Shown: positions 33,231 through 41,515, numbered from the stretch's first letter. The stretch: 41,515 nt of DNA from CAZFHZ01 sp964519015 (GCA_964519015.1 CAZFHZ010000020.1:1-41515); one strand, 5' to 3'. Program-made: numbers and translations. Notes: generated by a model from the letters alone, not told the origin.

Positions 33231-34315
33231 CCGCGGAGCGAAGCGTGCCCCCCTCACCCGACGACCTGCGTCCGATCCGCTGGGAGCAGGGGCGGCTCCG
33301 GCTGCTCGACCAGACCCGGTTGCCGGTCGAGGAGCGGTGGCTGGAGATCCCCGATGCGGAGACCATGGCGGAAGCGATCCGGAGTCTGAGGGTACGGGGG
33401 GCGCCGGCGATCGGTCTGGCCGCGGCCTACGGTCTGGCCGTGGAGGCGGAGCGGGCGGTGGCCGGGGGGAAGAGGGGGCGGGCCCTCACGGCGCAGCTGG
33501 AGGCGGCCGGGCGGCTGCTGGCGGCCACCCGACCGACCGCCCGTAACCTCTTCTGGGCGCTGGAGGCCATGGAGCGGGAGCGGCTGGCGTGGGTGGAGGC
33601 GGGGGAGGATCCACCCGCCCTCACCCGGCGGCTCCTGGCCCGGGCGCAGGCCCTCCACCGGGACGACCTGGCGCGCAGCGAGGCCATGGCGGTGCATGGA
33701 ACGGCCCTGCTGCCGGAGGGATGCGAGGTCCTGACCCACTGCAACACCGGGGCGCTGGCCACCGGGGGAGGTGGGACCGCCCTGGGGGTGATCCGGGCCG
33801 CCCACCGGGCCGGCCGGCTCCGTCACGTCTGGGCCACCGAGACCCGCCCTCTTTTACAGGGGGCCCGCCTGACCACCTGGGAGCTAGACCGGCTGGGCAT
33901 CCCCCACACGCTGATCGTGGATTCTGCAGCCGCCTTCCTGATGAAGCAGAAGCGGGTGGACGCGGTATTGGTGGGAGCGGACCGCATCGCGGTCAACGGC
34001 GATGTGGCTAACAAGATCGGGACCCTGGCGCTGGCCGGGCACGCCCGGACGGCCGGGATCCCGTTCTATGTGGTGGCTCCGCTGAGCACGTTCGATCCGA
34101 CCCTCCCGAACGGGGCGGCTATCCCGATCGAGGAGCGGGGGGCGGGAGAGGTGGTCGGGTGGGGGGGAGTGCCCACGGCCCCGGACGGGACCGCGGTATG
34201 GTCGCCGGCCTTCGATATCACCCCGGCGGCCAGCCTCACGGCGATCGTGACTGAACGTGGAACGGTCTCACCCGTTAATAGGGAGGAGATCGCACGACTC
34301 CTCGAGCGGGCGTGA
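33227..34315 (+). CDS. mtnA: S-methyl-5-thioribose-1-phosphate isomerase
   Basis: Converts methylthioribose-1-phosphate to methylthioribulose-1-phosphate in methionine salvage. The 362-residue eIF2B-like protein has RSLRVRGAPAIGLAAAYGLA, EVLTHCNTGALATGGGGTAL, WATETRPLLQGARLTTWEL, VDAVLVGADRIAVNGDVANK and PFYVVAPLSTFDPTLPNG. The catalytic Cys lies in THCNTG and the Asp in GADR. It starts at GTG 33227 in a GTGA overlap and is the last gene of the 12.7-kb run; no other mtn gene is nearby. Confidence 0.95.
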   Translation: MTAERSVPPSPDDLRPIRWEQGRLRLLDQTRLPVEERWLEIPDAETMAEAIRSLRVRGAPAIGLAAAYGLAVEAERAVAGGKRGRALTAQLEAAGRLLAATRPTARNLFWALEAMERERLAWVEAGEDPPALTRRLLARAQALHRDDLARSEAMAVHGTALLPEGCEVLTHCNTGALATGGGGTALGVIRAAHRAGRLRHVWATETRPLLQGARLTTWELDRLGIPHTLIVDSAAAFLMKQKRVDAVLVGADRIAVNGDVANKIGTLALAGHARTAGIPFYVVAPLSTFDPTLPNGAAIPIEERGAGEVVGWGGVPTAPDGTAVWSPAFDITPAASLTAIVTERGTVSPVNREEIARLLERA

Positions 34316-34331
34316 GGCGGCCAGAGCGCGG

Positions 34332-34360
34332 TTGCCGCCGGCAGCACGGGTTCGTATGTT
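34332..34360 (+). promoter_or_regulatory. Probable promoter of the TPR lipoprotein gene
   Basis: TTGCCG (34332-34337) and TATGTT (34355-34360) with a 17-base spacer, about 95 bases before the ATG. The leader would run from about 34367 to the ribosome-binding site GGAAGGAGG at 34437-34445. Confidence 0.55.
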
Positions 34361-34455
34361 GGACAGGATTCATCGGGGTAGTGCGCAGTCCGGCCGGTGG
34401 CCGGTGGGCGCCAGATCCGCCCGCTGAGACGAGGCGGAAGGAGGCCGTTACAAGC

Positions 34456-35538
34456 ATGAAGAAGCACGTCGTTTGCGTGAGCCTGGCCCTGGCGACCCTG
34501 GTGGTCGTACTGGCCGGATGCGCCCCGCCTGAGGTCACCTCGGCGAAGCTCTACATCACGCACAAGGACTGGGCGAATGCCCGGACCGCCCTGGAGAAGG
34601 CGACCCAGCTCTACCCTGATAACGCCGAGGCGTGGAAACTGCTCGGTGACGTCGACATGACCGAGCGGAAGTGGGCCGAAGCCCGGACGCACTACCTCAG
34701 GGCGGGCTCCCTGAACCCGATGACGAAGCGGGAAGTCGACGCGATCCTGGAGAGCAACTGGGTGCAGCACTACAACAACTCGGTGGCCCTCATCAACCGC
34801 GGCGACCTGGAGCGGGCCCGGCAGGAACTCATCATCGCCCAGCTACTGGGGCCGGACAAAGCCCCCGGCTGGCGTAACCTGGGGTTCATCTACACCCAGA
34901 TGGACTCGATCGATGCGGCCCTGCGGGTCTACGAACGGGCGATCCAGCTGGAGCCGGGGAACCTCGAGGTGCGGAAGAACGTAGGCTTCGTCTACTTCAA
35001 CAACCGCGAATACGCCAAGGCGCTGGAGTACCTGGAACCGGTCATCGACAACTACATGACGGACGGCGCGACGGTCTCCAGCCTGGCGGTCTGCTACGTG
35101 CAGACCGACCAGCGCGCCAAGGCACTCGCCCTCTACGAGCTGGCGCTCCAGGCCGACCCGGAGAACGAGGAGCACCTCTTCAACCTGGCCTACATGTACA
35201 TCCAGGAGGGGAATGACGACGCGGCGCTCCCCTATCTGCTCAAGGTGATCGAGGCCAACCCGTTCGACGCCGAGACGATGGCCCAGATCTCCTTCATCTT
35301 CGTGAACAAGAACGACGACGATAAATCCTTCCCCTACCTGGAGAAGGCCAACGAACTCGATCCCAACAACGACCTCGTCTGGCGTTTCCTGGGAGGTTAC
35401 TGGATCCGGCACGGCGAGATCGAGCGGGGGACCGCGGCCTTCGCGCGGGCGGATCAACTCGAGCGGTTGAAGGCGGGCACCCCGCCGCCGACGAGCGCCC
35501 CGCCGGACACGACCCACATCCCGCCCGGCCTTTTCTGA
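34456..35538 (+). CDS. TPR-repeat lipoprotein
   Basis: A 360-residue exported lipoprotein: MKKHVVCVSLALATLVVVLA ends in a lipobox with Cys22 (LAGC). About eight to nine TPR units fill the rest (for example NAEAWKLLGDVDMTERKWAE, APGWRNLGFIYTQMDSIDAA, EEHLFNLAYMYIQEGNDDAA), and a Pro/Thr-rich tail closes it. TPRs are protein-binding scaffolds; partners are unknown. ATG 34456 is fixed by GGAAGGAGG 10 bases upstream; the frame is open earlier but would start ahead of the promoter. Flanked by its own promoter and terminator, so it is probably monocistronic. Confidence 0.88.
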   Translation: MKKHVVCVSLALATLVVVLAGCAPPEVTSAKLYITHKDWANARTALEKATQLYPDNAEAWKLLGDVDMTERKWAEARTHYLRAGSLNPMTKREVDAILESNWVQHYNNSVALINRGDLERARQELIIAQLLGPDKAPGWRNLGFIYTQMDSIDAALRVYERAIQLEPGNLEVRKNVGFVYFNNREYAKALEYLEPVIDNYMTDGATVSSLAVCYVQTDQRAKALALYELALQADPENEEHLFNLAYMYIQEGNDDAALPYLLKVIEANPFDAETMAQISFIFVNKNDDDKSFPYLEKANELDPNNDLVWRFLGGYWIRHGEIERGTAAFARADQLERLKAGTPPPTSAPPDTTHIPPGLF

Positions 35539-35568
35539 TCCCTGCGTTCCGACCGATCCACGCGGACG

Positions 35569-35600
35569 GACGCGCCGGCCCCTCCGGGGACCGGCGCGTC
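35569..35600 (+). terminator. Strong hairpin terminator after the TPR lipoprotein
   Basis: GACGCGCCGG (35569-35578) pairs with CCGGCGCGTC (35591-35600) over a 12-base loop that can add CCCC/GGGG pairing. A second small hairpin, TCGCC/GGCGA (35599-35614), follows. There is no long T run, only CCTTCTC. It lies 30 bases after the stop. Confidence 0.6.
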
Positions 35601-35614
35601 GCCTTCTCAGGCGA

Positions 35615-35643
35615 TTGCACCGATGAGCTACAGGGCCGATACT
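35615..35643 (+). promoter_or_regulatory. Probable promoter of the uppS-cdsA-dxr-rseP cluster
   Basis: TTGCAC (35615-35620) and GATACT (35638-35643) with a 17-base spacer, just after the terminator and about 63 bases ahead of the chosen uppS start. Confidence 0.5.
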
Positions 35644-35706
35644 CTGGAGGCCGGATCCATCGATCCCCGGCGTCACCAAGACCGAACCCCCGACCGGAGG
35701 GCTGGC

Positions 35707-36474
35707 GTGCAGGGCGGTAGCGCGATGGTGGACGAACTGAAGGAACGACTGCTGGCGGAGGGGCAACTGCCCCGGCATGTGGCCGTCATCATGGACGGGA
35801 ACGGACGGTGGGCCCAGCAGCGGGGACTCGACCGGGTGGCCGGACACGAGGCCGGGGTCCAGGCCGTCCGGCGGGTGGTCGAGGCGGCCGCCGAGGTCGG
35901 GCTCGAGGTGCTCACGCTCTACGTCTTCAGTATGGAGAACTGGAAACGTCCGCTCAGCGAGGTCCGATCGCTCATGCACCTGCTGAGCGAGACCATCGAG
36001 GAGGAGATGGAGGCGCTCAACCGCAACGGGGTGCGAGTGCGCATCACCGGGGACCTCAGCGAGGTCCCGCCGGAACCGCGTCAGGGATTACAGCGGGCGG
36101 TCGAACTGACCGCCGGCAACGACCGGCTGGTGCTCAACCTGGCCCTGAACTACGGGGGGCGGCGCGAGATCCTGCGGGCCGTGGAACGGCTGACGGCCCA
36201 CCGCCTGGCCACCGGACGGACCGGTCCGGTCACCGCCGAGGAGTTCGAGTCCTACCTGGGGACCTACCGGCTTCCCGATCCCGACCTGCTCATCCGCACC
36301 AGCGGCGAACAGCGATTGAGCAACTTCCTGCTCTGGCAGATGGCGTACTCCGAGATCTACTTCACCGACACTCTCTGGCCCGATTTCGACGAGGTCGCCT
36401 TCTACCAGGCCCTGCTCGACTATGCCGGACGGGAGCGGCGCTATGGTCGGACCAGCGGCCAGGTAAGCCACTAG
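35707..36474 (+). CDS. uppS: Isoprenyl transferase (undecaprenyl diphosphate synthase)
   Basis: A cis-prenyltransferase making the polyprenyl carrier for cell-wall sugars. The 255-residue protein has HVAVIMDGNGRWAQQRGLDR with the catalytic Asp, AGHEAGVQAVRRVVEAAAEV, LTLYVFSMENWKRP, LNLALNYGGRREI and DLLIRTSGEQRLSNFLLWQM followed by AYSEIYF and LWPDF. GTG 35707 is chosen because GGAGGG (35696-35701) lies 5 bases before it; the ATG at 35725 is too far away. First gene of the conserved uppS-cdsA-dxr-rseP order; cdsA follows after 7 bases. Confidence 0.95.
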   Translation: MQGGSAMVDELKERLLAEGQLPRHVAVIMDGNGRWAQQRGLDRVAGHEAGVQAVRRVVEAAAEVGLEVLTLYVFSMENWKRPLSEVRSLMHLLSETIEEEMEALNRNGVRVRITGDLSEVPPEPRQGLQRAVELTAGNDRLVLNLALNYGGRREILRAVERLTAHRLATGRTGPVTAEEFESYLGTYRLPDPDLLIRTSGEQRLSNFLLWQMAYSEIYFTDTLWPDFDEVAFYQALLDYAGRERRYGRTSGQVSH

Positions 36475-36481
36475 GCCGTTC

Positions 36482-37333
36482 GTGCCGCCGCCGGGACTCT
36501 CCAGACGACTTCCCATCGCCCTGATCGGGGGTCCGGCCGTTCTTGTGCTGAGCGGCTGGGGGGGGATCCCCTTCCTGCTGCTGGTGGGGGTGATCGCCCT
36601 GCGGGGGCAGTGGGAACTGGTCCGGCTCTACGCCCCCGAACACGGGCTGGGGATGGTCCGGGTGGTGGTGCTGCTGGTCGGAGCGGCGCTGCTGGCCGAC
36701 GCCTGGCTGGAGGGGGGGCAGGGGTGGGCGTGGATTCTGCTGGCCGGGACCGCCCTGGTGCTGGGCCTCCAGGTCTTCCTGCCGGGGGAGGTGACCACGG
36801 CCGGCGCGGTGGCGGGAGGTTGCACCTCCTGGCTCTACGTCGTGATCCCGCTGGCCCATCTGCTCTGGCTGCGGGGGGTCCCCGGACCGGCCGGCGAGAT
36901 CGTGAACGGCGCCGGAGTGGTGATCATGCTCTGGTTGCTCGTCTGGGCCTTCGACACCGCAGCCTATTTCGTGGGGAGTGCCTGGGGTCGTCACAAGCTG
37001 ATCCCGGCCGTCTCTCCGGCCAAGTCGTGGGAGGGGACGGCCGGCGGATTCGGGGCCGCGGTGCTCCTCGGACTGGCCGCCGCCGGGCTGGGCGGGAGCG
37101 GACTCGGCTGGAGTCCCGGAGCTGGAATCGGGGCCGGCCTGCTGGTCGGGGCCGGAGCCCTGCTGGGCGATCTGATCGAGTCGCGCCTCAAGCGGGGGGT
37201 GGGTCAGAAGGACGCCGGCACCATGCTGGCCGGGCACGGTGGGGTGCTCGACCGGTTCGACTCGATGCTCGTCTGCGCGCCGCTGATCTACTGGGGATCG
37301 GTCCTTCTCGGCGGGCTCGCTCGTATCCTCTGA
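36482..37333 (+). CDS. cdsA: Phosphatidate cytidylyltransferase
   Basis: Makes CDP-diacylglycerol, the precursor of all membrane phospholipids; integral inner-membrane enzyme. The 283-residue protein is mostly hydrophobic with about seven to eight membrane segments. The family signature is near the C-terminus: GDLIESRLKRGVGQKDAGTM followed by GHGGVLDRFDSM. VSPAKSWEGTAGG (about 177-189) is also typical. It starts at GTG 36482 with no strong ribosome-binding site, which suggests coupling to uppS 7 bases upstream. Confidence 0.95.
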   Translation: MPPPGLSRRLPIALIGGPAVLVLSGWGGIPFLLLVGVIALRGQWELVRLYAPEHGLGMVRVVVLLVGAALLADAWLEGGQGWAWILLAGTALVLGLQVFLPGEVTTAGAVAGGCTSWLYVVIPLAHLLWLRGVPGPAGEIVNGAGVVIMLWLLVWAFDTAAYFVGSAWGRHKLIPAVSPAKSWEGTAGGFGAAVLLGLAAAGLGGSGLGWSPGAGIGAGLLVGAGALLGDLIESRLKRGVGQKDAGTMLAGHGGVLDRFDSMLVCAPLIYWGSVLLGGLARIL

Positions 37334-37351
37334 CTCGGGACACCAGGTCGC

Positions 37352-38551
37352 ATGGACACCTGCAGCGTGAGCATCCTCGGTTCCACCGGATCCATCGGCC
37401 GCAACACCCTCGACGTGCTGGAGGGGCTGGAGCGGGGGGGGATCCGGGTGCGGGTGGCCGCCCTCACCGGCGGATGCTCCATCGGACTGCTGGCCGCCCA
37501 GATCCGCCGATGGCGTCCCGCCCTGGCCGTGCTGGCCGGCCCCGAAGGGCTCCCGAGGCTGCGGGTGGAACTGGGCGAGCTGGCCGGGAGCGTCGAACTG
37601 GACGCCGGTCCCGAGGCGCTGGCCCGGGCGGCCGTCCATCCGGAGGCGGCGATCGTGGTGAACGCCCTGGTCGGAGCCGCCGGGTTGGTCCCGACCGTGC
37701 GGGCGCTGGAGAACGGCAAACGGATCGCCCTGGCCAACAAAGAGACCCTGGTCGTGGGCGGACCGCTGGTGATGGCGCTGGCCGGCGGCCGGGGTTCGAT
37801 GCGGCTGCTGCCGGTGGACAGTGAGCACAGCGCCCTGCTGCAGGCGCTGGGAGCGCATCCCGACGAGGAGGTGGCCCGGCTCATCCTGACCGCTTCGGGG
37901 GGGCCCTTCCGCGACACGCCGATCGAAGCTTTCGCGGCCATCACCCCGGAACAGGCCCTGCGCCACCCGACCTGGCAGATGGGCCCCAAGATCACGATCG
38001 ACTCGGCCACCATGATGAACAAGGGGCTGGAGGTGATCGAGGCCCACTGGCTCTTCGGCATCCCGGTGGATCGGATCGGGGTCGTGGTCCACCCTCAGAG
38101 CATCGTGCACAGCCTGGTGGAGTTTGTGGACGGCAACATCCTGGCCCATCTTTCCGTAGCGGATATGCGGCTGCCCATCCAGTACGCCCTCACCTGGCCG
38201 CGGCGGCTCGCCTCGGTCGCGGCTCCGCGCCTGGGGATCGAGGAACTGGGGGCGCTGCATTTCCAGCCGCCCGACGAAGAGCGGTTCCCGGCGCTGGAAC
38301 TCTGCCGGCACGCGGTGCGGGTCGGCGGCACCCTGCCGGCGGCGCTGAACGCCGCCAACGAAGTGGCCGTGGCCGCCTTCCTGGACGGGGAACTGGCCTT
38401 CCCGGGCATCTCCGTCTGTATCCGCCGGGTCATGGAAGCGCACCGGGTGGTGCCCGGACCCGACCTGGAGCAACTGGTCGATGCGGGTGAAGAAGCGGCG
38501 CGGCAGGCCCGGGACCTCATCGCAGCCTACTCCCGAGGGGGGGACTTTTGA
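37352..38551 (+). CDS. dxr: 1-deoxy-D-xylulose-5-phosphate reductoisomerase
   Basis: First committed step of the MEP isoprenoid pathway, converting DXP to MEP with NADPH. The 399-residue protein has the dinucleotide motif ILGSTGSIGRNTLDVL, GKRIALANKETLVVGG, LPVDSEHSALLQAL with the metal ligands Asp and Glu, LTASGGPFRD, HPTWQMGPKITIDSATMMNK with GLEVIEAHWLF, and VHPQSIVHSLVEFVDG. It supplies precursors that UppS polymerises. It follows cdsA after 18 bases and overlaps rseP by 4. Confidence 0.97.
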   Translation: MDTCSVSILGSTGSIGRNTLDVLEGLERGGIRVRVAALTGGCSIGLLAAQIRRWRPALAVLAGPEGLPRLRVELGELAGSVELDAGPEALARAAVHPEAAIVVNALVGAAGLVPTVRALENGKRIALANKETLVVGGPLVMALAGGRGSMRLLPVDSEHSALLQALGAHPDEEVARLILTASGGPFRDTPIEAFAAITPEQALRHPTWQMGPKITIDSATMMNKGLEVIEAHWLFGIPVDRIGVVVHPQSIVHSLVEFVDGNILAHLSVADMRLPIQYALTWPRRLASVAAPRLGIEELGALHFQPPDEERFPALELCRHAVRVGGTLPAALNAANEVAVAAFLDGELAFPGISVCIRRVMEAHRVVPGPDLEQLVDAGEEAARQARDLIAAYSRGGDF

Positions 38552-39933
38552 CGACTTTCGTTTCGTTCGTGGTGGTGCTCGGGGTGCTGGTCTTCGTGCA
38601 CGAGTTCGGCCATTTCCTGGCCGCCAAGTCGGCCGGGGTGCGGGTGCTCCGGTTCAGTCTGGGGTTCGGCCCGCGCCTGATCGGCTTCCAGCGGGGAGAG
38701 ACCGAGTACGTGGTGAGCGCCCTCCCGCTGGGGGGCTACGTCAAGATGGCCGGGGACGAGTCGGAGGAGATGGAGGAGGACTATGTGGAGCGCGAGCCGG
38801 GTCCCGGCGACTACATGTACGCCAGCCTCCCGCGGCGCGCGGCCATCATCACCGCCGGTCCCCTGATGAACATCCTGCTCGCGCTCCTGCTCTACACCGG
38901 ACTGGCCCTGGCGCTGGGGATCACCCTGCTGACCAGCACCGAGGTCGGCTACGTGCAGCCCGAGAGTCCGGCCGGCCGGGCCGGCCTGCGCTCGGGTGAC
39001 CGGATCAGCGCCGTGGACGGGGTCGCCGTGACCGACTGGGCGGCGGCCATGGACGCCCTTCGGACCGGATTCGGTCTTCGCCACGAGTTAACCCTGGAGC
39101 GCGGAGGAGAGCGCCGGACCCTCGAACTGCCCAGCATCCTGGCCGCCGACGGGGGACTCGATCCCACCCTGGCCGACTCCACGGGGAACGGGCCGGCCTG
39201 GATCAACTTCTACGGATTCGAACAGCCCTTCGGCCCACGTCTGGGTGGGGTGACCGAGGATGGGGTCGCCCATCAGGCCGGGCTGCTTGAAGGGGACGAG
39301 ATCACGGCCATCGATGGCGAGCCGGTCACCCGCTGGTGGCAGGTGCGCGCGGCGGTGGAGCGCCGGGCGGGGGAGCCGGTGGGCATCACCTACCGGCGCG
39401 AGGGGGACGCGGGGGTGGAGACCGGGACGGTGACACTCGTCCCGGAGCCCTGGACCGACCCCCTCACCGGTCTCGCCCAGGGGAAACTGGGTGTCTACCC
39501 CGACCCGGGCACACTGCCGCTGGAGCGGCGCAGTCTGGGCCCCCTCGCCGCCCTGGGGCAGGGGGCGGGGGAGACTTGGCAGAACGGCACCCTGGTCTTT
39601 GCCATCCTCAAAGGCCTGTTGAGCGGCAGTATCTCGATGAAGCGCAGCCTGGGGGGACCGGTCATGATCGCCCAGATGATCGGGGACCAGGCCCGGAGCG
39701 GCCTGGTCTCCCTGCTCGCTTTCACGGCCTTCCTGAGCGTCAACTTCGGGATGCTCAACCTGCTCCCCATCCCGGTCCTGGATGGCGGCCACCTCGTCTT
39801 CCTGGGCGCCGAAGCCGTGCGGGGCCGCCCCCTGCCGCTGAAAGTGCGGCTGGTGGCCACCCAGGTGGGCATGGCCTTCCTGCTCCTGCTGATGATTTTT
39901 GTGACCTTCAACGATATCATGCGGATCCTCTGA
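38548..39933 (+). CDS. rseP: Site-2 protease RseP
   Basis: Inner-membrane zinc protease that cleaves transmembrane segments, classically anti-sigma factors in the envelope stress response. The 461-residue protein has HEFGH (H18, E19, H22) in the first helix, a second helix after ALPLGGYVKM, two tandem PDZ domains (YVQPESPAGRAGLRSGDRIS; VTEDGVAHQAGLLEGDEITA) and the C-terminal zinc-ligand motif NLLPIPVLDGGHLVF. It starts at TTG 38548, overlapping the dxr stop (TTGA). No sigma or anti-sigma gene is nearby, so the target is open. Confidence 0.96.
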   Translation: MTTFVSFVVVLGVLVFVHEFGHFLAAKSAGVRVLRFSLGFGPRLIGFQRGETEYVVSALPLGGYVKMAGDESEEMEEDYVEREPGPGDYMYASLPRRAAIITAGPLMNILLALLLYTGLALALGITLLTSTEVGYVQPESPAGRAGLRSGDRISAVDGVAVTDWAAAMDALRTGFGLRHELTLERGGERRTLELPSILAADGGLDPTLADSTGNGPAWINFYGFEQPFGPRLGGVTEDGVAHQAGLLEGDEITAIDGEPVTRWWQVRAAVERRAGEPVGITYRREGDAGVETGTVTLVPEPWTDPLTGLAQGKLGVYPDPGTLPLERRSLGPLAALGQGAGETWQNGTLVFAILKGLLSGSISMKRSLGGPVMIAQMIGDQARSGLVSLLAFTAFLSVNFGMLNLLPIPVLDGGHLVFLGAEAVRGRPLPLKVRLVATQVGMAFLLLLMIFVTFNDIMRIL

Positions 39934-39978
39934 GGCTCCGCCCGTCCCGCGGCCCCGGACTCCGGGAGGTGTGACCCC

Positions 39979-41121
39979 GTGCTGCCCGAGATCACGATCA
40001 TCGCCGGCCATGCCGTGCTGAACGACCTGCTCAACGCGACGATCATCTTTGTAGTCGTCTGGCTGCTCAGCCGGCTCATCCGGCTCCTCTTCAACCTCAT
40101 CCAGGCACGCCTGACCAGCCGGACCCGCACCGACCTGGATGACCGCGTCCTGAACGCCGTCAAAGGCCCGGTCTCGATAGGGATCTGGGTGCTCGGCCTG
40201 AAGTGGGCCCTGAAGAGTCTCGACCTGCCGAACTGGGGCTTCCGCGAAGCGAGCATCGAGAAGATCGTCGGCGGCTGGAACAAGGGGATCGACAGCCTCT
40301 TCTTCGTGCTCCTGACCCTGGTGGTCATCAGCCTGATCACCCGCTGTTTCGACGTGCTGGCTCGCTGGTTCGCCGGCCGGGTGGCCGCCCGGACCGAGAG
40401 CCGGGTGGACGATGAACTGGTCCCGATCGTCAACCGGCTCTTCCAGGTCCTGGTCTGGGCCGTCGCCCTGATCGTGGTCTTCGATCACTTCGGCATCGAG
40501 GTCTCCTCTCTGCTGGTCGCTCTGGGAGCCGGTTCCCTGGCCTTCGCCCTGGCCGCCCAGGAGACCCTGGCCAACATGATCGGGGGGTTCATCATCTTCA
40601 TCGACCGCCCCTTCCGGACCGGGGACCGGATCGAACTAGAGAACGGCACGCGGGGGGACGTGCAGGACATCGGATTGCGCAGCACCAAGATCCTCACCTT
40701 CGAGAACACCATCCTGGTCGTGCCCAACGCCCAGATCATCAAGGAGAAGGTGACCAACCTCTCCTATCCCGACCCGAAGATCCGGATCATGGTCAACCTG
40801 GGCGTGGCCTACGGGAGCGACCTCGACCGGGTCAAGCAGATCGTGCTCGAGGTAGCCCGGGCGCACCCGAAGATCCTCGACGACCCCGAACCACGGGTCT
40901 TCTTCCTCGACTTCGGGGACTCTTCCCTCGATCTGCGGCTCATCGCCCGGACCGGGGACTACATGGATCAATGGGCCCTGACTGAGGAGATCCGGATGGG
41001 CATCTGGCGGGCGCTCGCCCGGGAGGGAGTCAACATCCCCTTCCCGCAGCGCGACCTGTGGATCCGCAACTGGCCGGCCGGGACGGACCGGCCGGGACGG
41101 ACCGGGGGGCCGGAGGCGTGA
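39979..41121 (+). CDS. MscS-family mechanosensitive ion channel
   Basis: A 380-residue small-conductance mechanosensitive channel that would relieve turgor on osmotic downshock. It has about four hydrophobic segments before the pore helix (TIIFVVVWLLSRLIRLLF, SLFFVLLTLVVISLI, VLVWAVALIVVFDHFG). The MscS core is VALGAGSLAFALAAQETLAN then MIGGFIIFIDRPFRTGDRIE, with the beta domain GDVQDIGLRSTKI and VVPNAQIIKEKVTNLS, and a C-terminal alpha/beta domain. GTG 39979 has GGGAGG at 39964-39969. The C-terminal tail is encoded across a 14-bp tandem repeat. Confidence 0.93.
   Translation: MLPEITIIAGHAVLNDLLNATIIFVVVWLLSRLIRLLFNLIQARLTSRTRTDLDDRVLNAVKGPVSIGIWVLGLKWALKSLDLPNWGFREASIEKIVGGWNKGIDSLFFVLLTLVVISLITRCFDVLARWFAGRVAARTESRVDDELVPIVNRLFQVLVWAVALIVVFDHFGIEVSSLLVALGAGSLAFALAAQETLANMIGGFIIFIDRPFRTGDRIELENGTRGDVQDIGLRSTKILTFENTILVVPNAQIIKEKVTNLSYPDPKIRIMVNLGVAYGSDLDRVKQIVLEVARAHPKILDDPEPRVFFLDFGDSSLDLRLIARTGDYMDQWALTEEIRMGIWRALAREGVNIPFPQRDLWIRNWPAGTDRPGRTGGPEA
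41075..41102 (+). repeat. Two tandem 14-bp repeats in the mscS tail
   Basis: CGGCCGGGACGGAC occurs twice head to tail (41075-41088 and 41089-41102). The unit is not a multiple of three, so gain or loss of one copy would change the last residues of the channel. Confidence 0.85.
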
Positions 41122-41191
41122 CCGGGTCGGGGGGACGGGAGGTGTCGAAGCGGGTGAACTCTACCGGCTACTCGTGCGTCATAACACTGGA

Positions 41192-41515
41192 ATGACCACT
41201 ATTGAGGACACTCGCAGGCGTCTCGGACTCCTGCTGCCGGCCCTGCTGCTGGGCCTCTCGATCGGTCTCTACCCCCGGCCGGCCGGGGGCCAGAACCCGC
41301 CGATCGACCTGCAGAAACAGCGGGAACTCTCCCGCTATTACACCACCGGCTACAAGTACTTCGAGATCCAGGACTACGCCGGGGCGATCCCCGCCCTGAA
41401 GCGCTACACCGAGCTGGACACCACCAACGTGGACGCCTGGTACTACCTGGCCATCTGCTACCGGGAGACCAAGCAGTACCCCGAGGCGATCCTGGCCTTC
41501 GAAGCCCTTAACCGC
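41192..41515 (+). CDS. Secreted TPR-repeat protein (3' truncated by window end)
   Basis: The frame is open from ATG 41192 to the window edge (108 residues). A hydrophobic signal segment (LGLLLPALLLGLSIGLYP) is followed by ELSRYYTTGYKYFEIQDYAG and TPR units (AIPALKRYTELDTTNVDAWY, YLAICYRETKQYPEAI). It is probably a periplasmic or membrane-anchored TPR protein, with the rest beyond the window. There is no Shine-Dalgarno; CATAAC at 41180-41185 ends 6 bases before the ATG and could be a -10 box for a leaderless mRNA, but no good -35 is present. Confidence 0.8.
   Translation, partial: MTTIEDTRRRLGLLLPALLLGLSIGLYPRPAGGQNPPIDLQKQRELSRYYTTGYKYFEIQDYAGAIPALKRYTELDTTNVDAWYYLAICYRETKQYPEAILAFEALNR

Overview
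The window is a GC-rich bacterial chromosome segment, most likely from a Gram-negative of the FCB/Gemmatimonadota-like or Acidobacteria-like sphere. The reasons are an outer-membrane TonB-receptor-type barrel, RseP, two ADOP-type orphan ABC permeases (a family best known from Acidobacteria and Gemmatimonadota), a CIRCE-controlled groESL operon, tandem deoxynucleoside kinases and TPR lipoproteins. This placement is inference; there is no rRNA to test it. A 100-N gap flanked by identical 55-bp ends shows the source is a scaffolded draft, probably a metagenome-assembled genome.

Layout. 1-4.4 kb: uvrB (5' truncated) - nadC - birA - coaX, tightly packed. 4.4-6.5 kb: groES-groEL with a sigma-70-like promoter, a perfect CIRCE and three further leader hairpins. 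6.7-8.4 kb: a TetR regulator translationally coupled to a CPBP intramembrane protease, with a palindromic operator inside the promoter spacer and related stem-loops on both sides. 8.4-10.0 kb (minus strand): a membrane-anchored esterase-fold/TPR protein whose nucleophile serine appears lost. 10.2-15.1 kb: two tandem ADOP/MacB-type permeases. 15.2-17.7 kb: a cluster of poorly characterised genes (secreted LolA-like protein, Cys-rich Tat/V4R-like protein, 33-residue membrane microprotein, frameshifted pseudopilin-like ORF). 17.7-20.7 kb (minus strand): a TonB-receptor-type outer-membrane protein, next to the gap. 20.8-21.5 kb: a stand-alone RibD-C reductase with a probable leaderless promoter.

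21.6-34.3 kb is one dense run of 16 co-directional genes, mostly joined by ATGA/GTGA overlaps: dapB-dapA-dapD-dapC (diaminopimelate/lysine), folB-folK (folate), two deoxynucleoside kinases, panB-panC-panD (pantothenate), a GlmU-type uridylyltransferase lacking its acetyltransferase half, a LytR_C protein, rsfS, argS and mtnA. With coaX at 3.6 kb the window covers ketoisovalerate and aspartate to phosphopantothenate, apart from ketopantoate reductase, which I did not find here. 34.3-35.6 kb holds a TPR lipoprotein with its own promoter and terminator. 35.6-41.1 kb is uppS-cdsA-dxr-rseP, the conserved envelope/isoprenoid cluster, followed by an MscS channel. The window ends inside a secreted TPR protein.

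Most genes are ordinary housekeeping genes. Items for a second look are the TetR-CPBP cassette, the groESL leader, the 15.2-17.7 kb cluster, the pseudoenzyme-like esterase, the altered HIGH motif of ArgS, the diverged kinase paralogue, the stand-alone GlmU domain and the assembly artefact at the gap. I found no tRNA, rRNA, CRISPR array, transposase or phage gene.
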